Notes under the pieces: generated by a model
The model's database searches: none
Told to the model about the DNA's origin: nothing
The model's input: only the letters and a program-made list of their open reading frames with translations
Shown here: one piece after another, positions 42,445 through 42,793 of the stretch
Position numbering within the stretch: position 1 is the first letter of the stretch
Layout: the number at the start of each line of letters is the position of its first letter
Program-made: the position numbers and the translations under genes
Source: Gnetum montanum
Lineage: Eukaryota; Streptophyta; Gnetopsida; Gnetales; Gnetaceae
DNA: 42,793 nucleotides
Assembly (NCBI GenBank): GCA_015680685.1
Contig: MNCI01008611.1
Coordinates: forward strand, 138,293-181,085
Direction of reading: 5' to 3'

Positions 42445-42793
42445 TGATGAGTGGCAAGGTACCCCTATGCTCAACCATACAAATCACAAGAATTCACACA
42501 TGATATAATCAAATTGCGTGGATGAGACTAGTTGTGGTATCTAGATTGTTATGCTCTAATCACAGTTCGTTGTCTTCCCACTTGAACTTGTGGTAGCTTT
42601 GTCACATATGGTTTAGTTCAAAGTAAGGCATATGATGTTGTCTAATTCTACTTTTATTTTAATGATGATAAAGAGGTAAATTAATTAAGCTAATGAATAA
42701 TGGAAAATAAGATCTAAACTAGCCTATGTGCGATGAGTATTTGCTCTAAATCATTCGTATATGTCTTGGACTTCATGAGACTACTTCTAGGAT
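42445..42793 (-). repeat. Partial LTR of a diverged TGATGAG-family element
   Basis: It starts TGATGAGTGGCAAGGTACCCC, the reverse of the family LTR 3' end, and follows the U5 pattern (TCGTTGTCTTCCCA, TATGGTTTAGTTCA) with much divergence before the window ends. No primer site lies to its left, so this is the outer edge of a 3' LTR or a solo LTR on the minus strand. Confidence 0.75.

Overview
The window is plant nuclear DNA made almost entirely of decayed, nested LTR retrotransposons of the Ty3/Gypsy superfamily. I find no intact host gene, tRNA, rRNA or CRISPR array. The evidence for a plant is Athila/Tat-type gag-pro-pol protein blocks, a tRNA-Asp-type primer binding site, an archaeal-type (additional) RNase H of the plant Tat lineage, AT-rich sequence, and heavy decay by transitions. 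The size and age of the nest suggest a seed plant with a large genome that purges repeats slowly. A gymnosperm would fit, but that is inference.

One family dominates (called here the TGATGAG family, after its LTR ends TGATGAG...CTCATCA). Its layout is LTR - PBS(Asp) - one-frame gag-pro-RT-RNaseH-INT - a 3' non-coding region of about 1.9 kb - polypurine tract - LTR. Six copies are seen. Copy A (minus, 1-5161, runs off the left end) keeps its 5' LTR, PBS, gag and protease but has lost RT to INT. Copy B (minus, 6808-about 9465) is only a 3' LTR plus 3' non-coding region. Copy C (plus, about 9470-17973) has gag to 3' LTR but no 5' LTR. Copy D (plus, 20481-40661) is split by two later insertions. 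A solo LTR (minus, 24952-25740) sits in D's RT, and complete copy E (plus, 26786-36472) sits in D's RNase H with a GCTTG target duplication. A seventh, diverged LTR fragment enters at 42445 (minus).

A second, unrelated element (T, Tat-like, plus) is the older substrate on the left. Its gag-end/aRNase H/RT-start piece lies at 5162-6807 and its RNaseH-end/integrase piece at 17974-about 19440. B and C lie between the two pieces, and T's central RT is missing. The simplest history is that B and C inserted separately into T and one deletion then joined the inside of B to the inside of C at about 9465.

Family members share R, U5 and internal sequence but carry two unrelated U3 promoters. One has repeats built on a near-palindrome CTCTAATTATTAGAG (C and D). 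The other has clustered GCGATATCGC palindromes (A, B, E and the solo LTR). Both keep a TATAAATA box and an AATAAA signal. RT copies C, D and E all carry a stop codon at the same RT position.

Non-element DNA is limited to a GC-rich patch of about 400 bp (20090-20480) that abuts a promoter-less 5' LTR of D, and AT-rich flank at 40662-42444, where I recognise nothing. All coding regions are pseudogenes with many stops. The coordinates of the LTRs, target duplications and catalytic codons were read directly; the domain limits are approximate.
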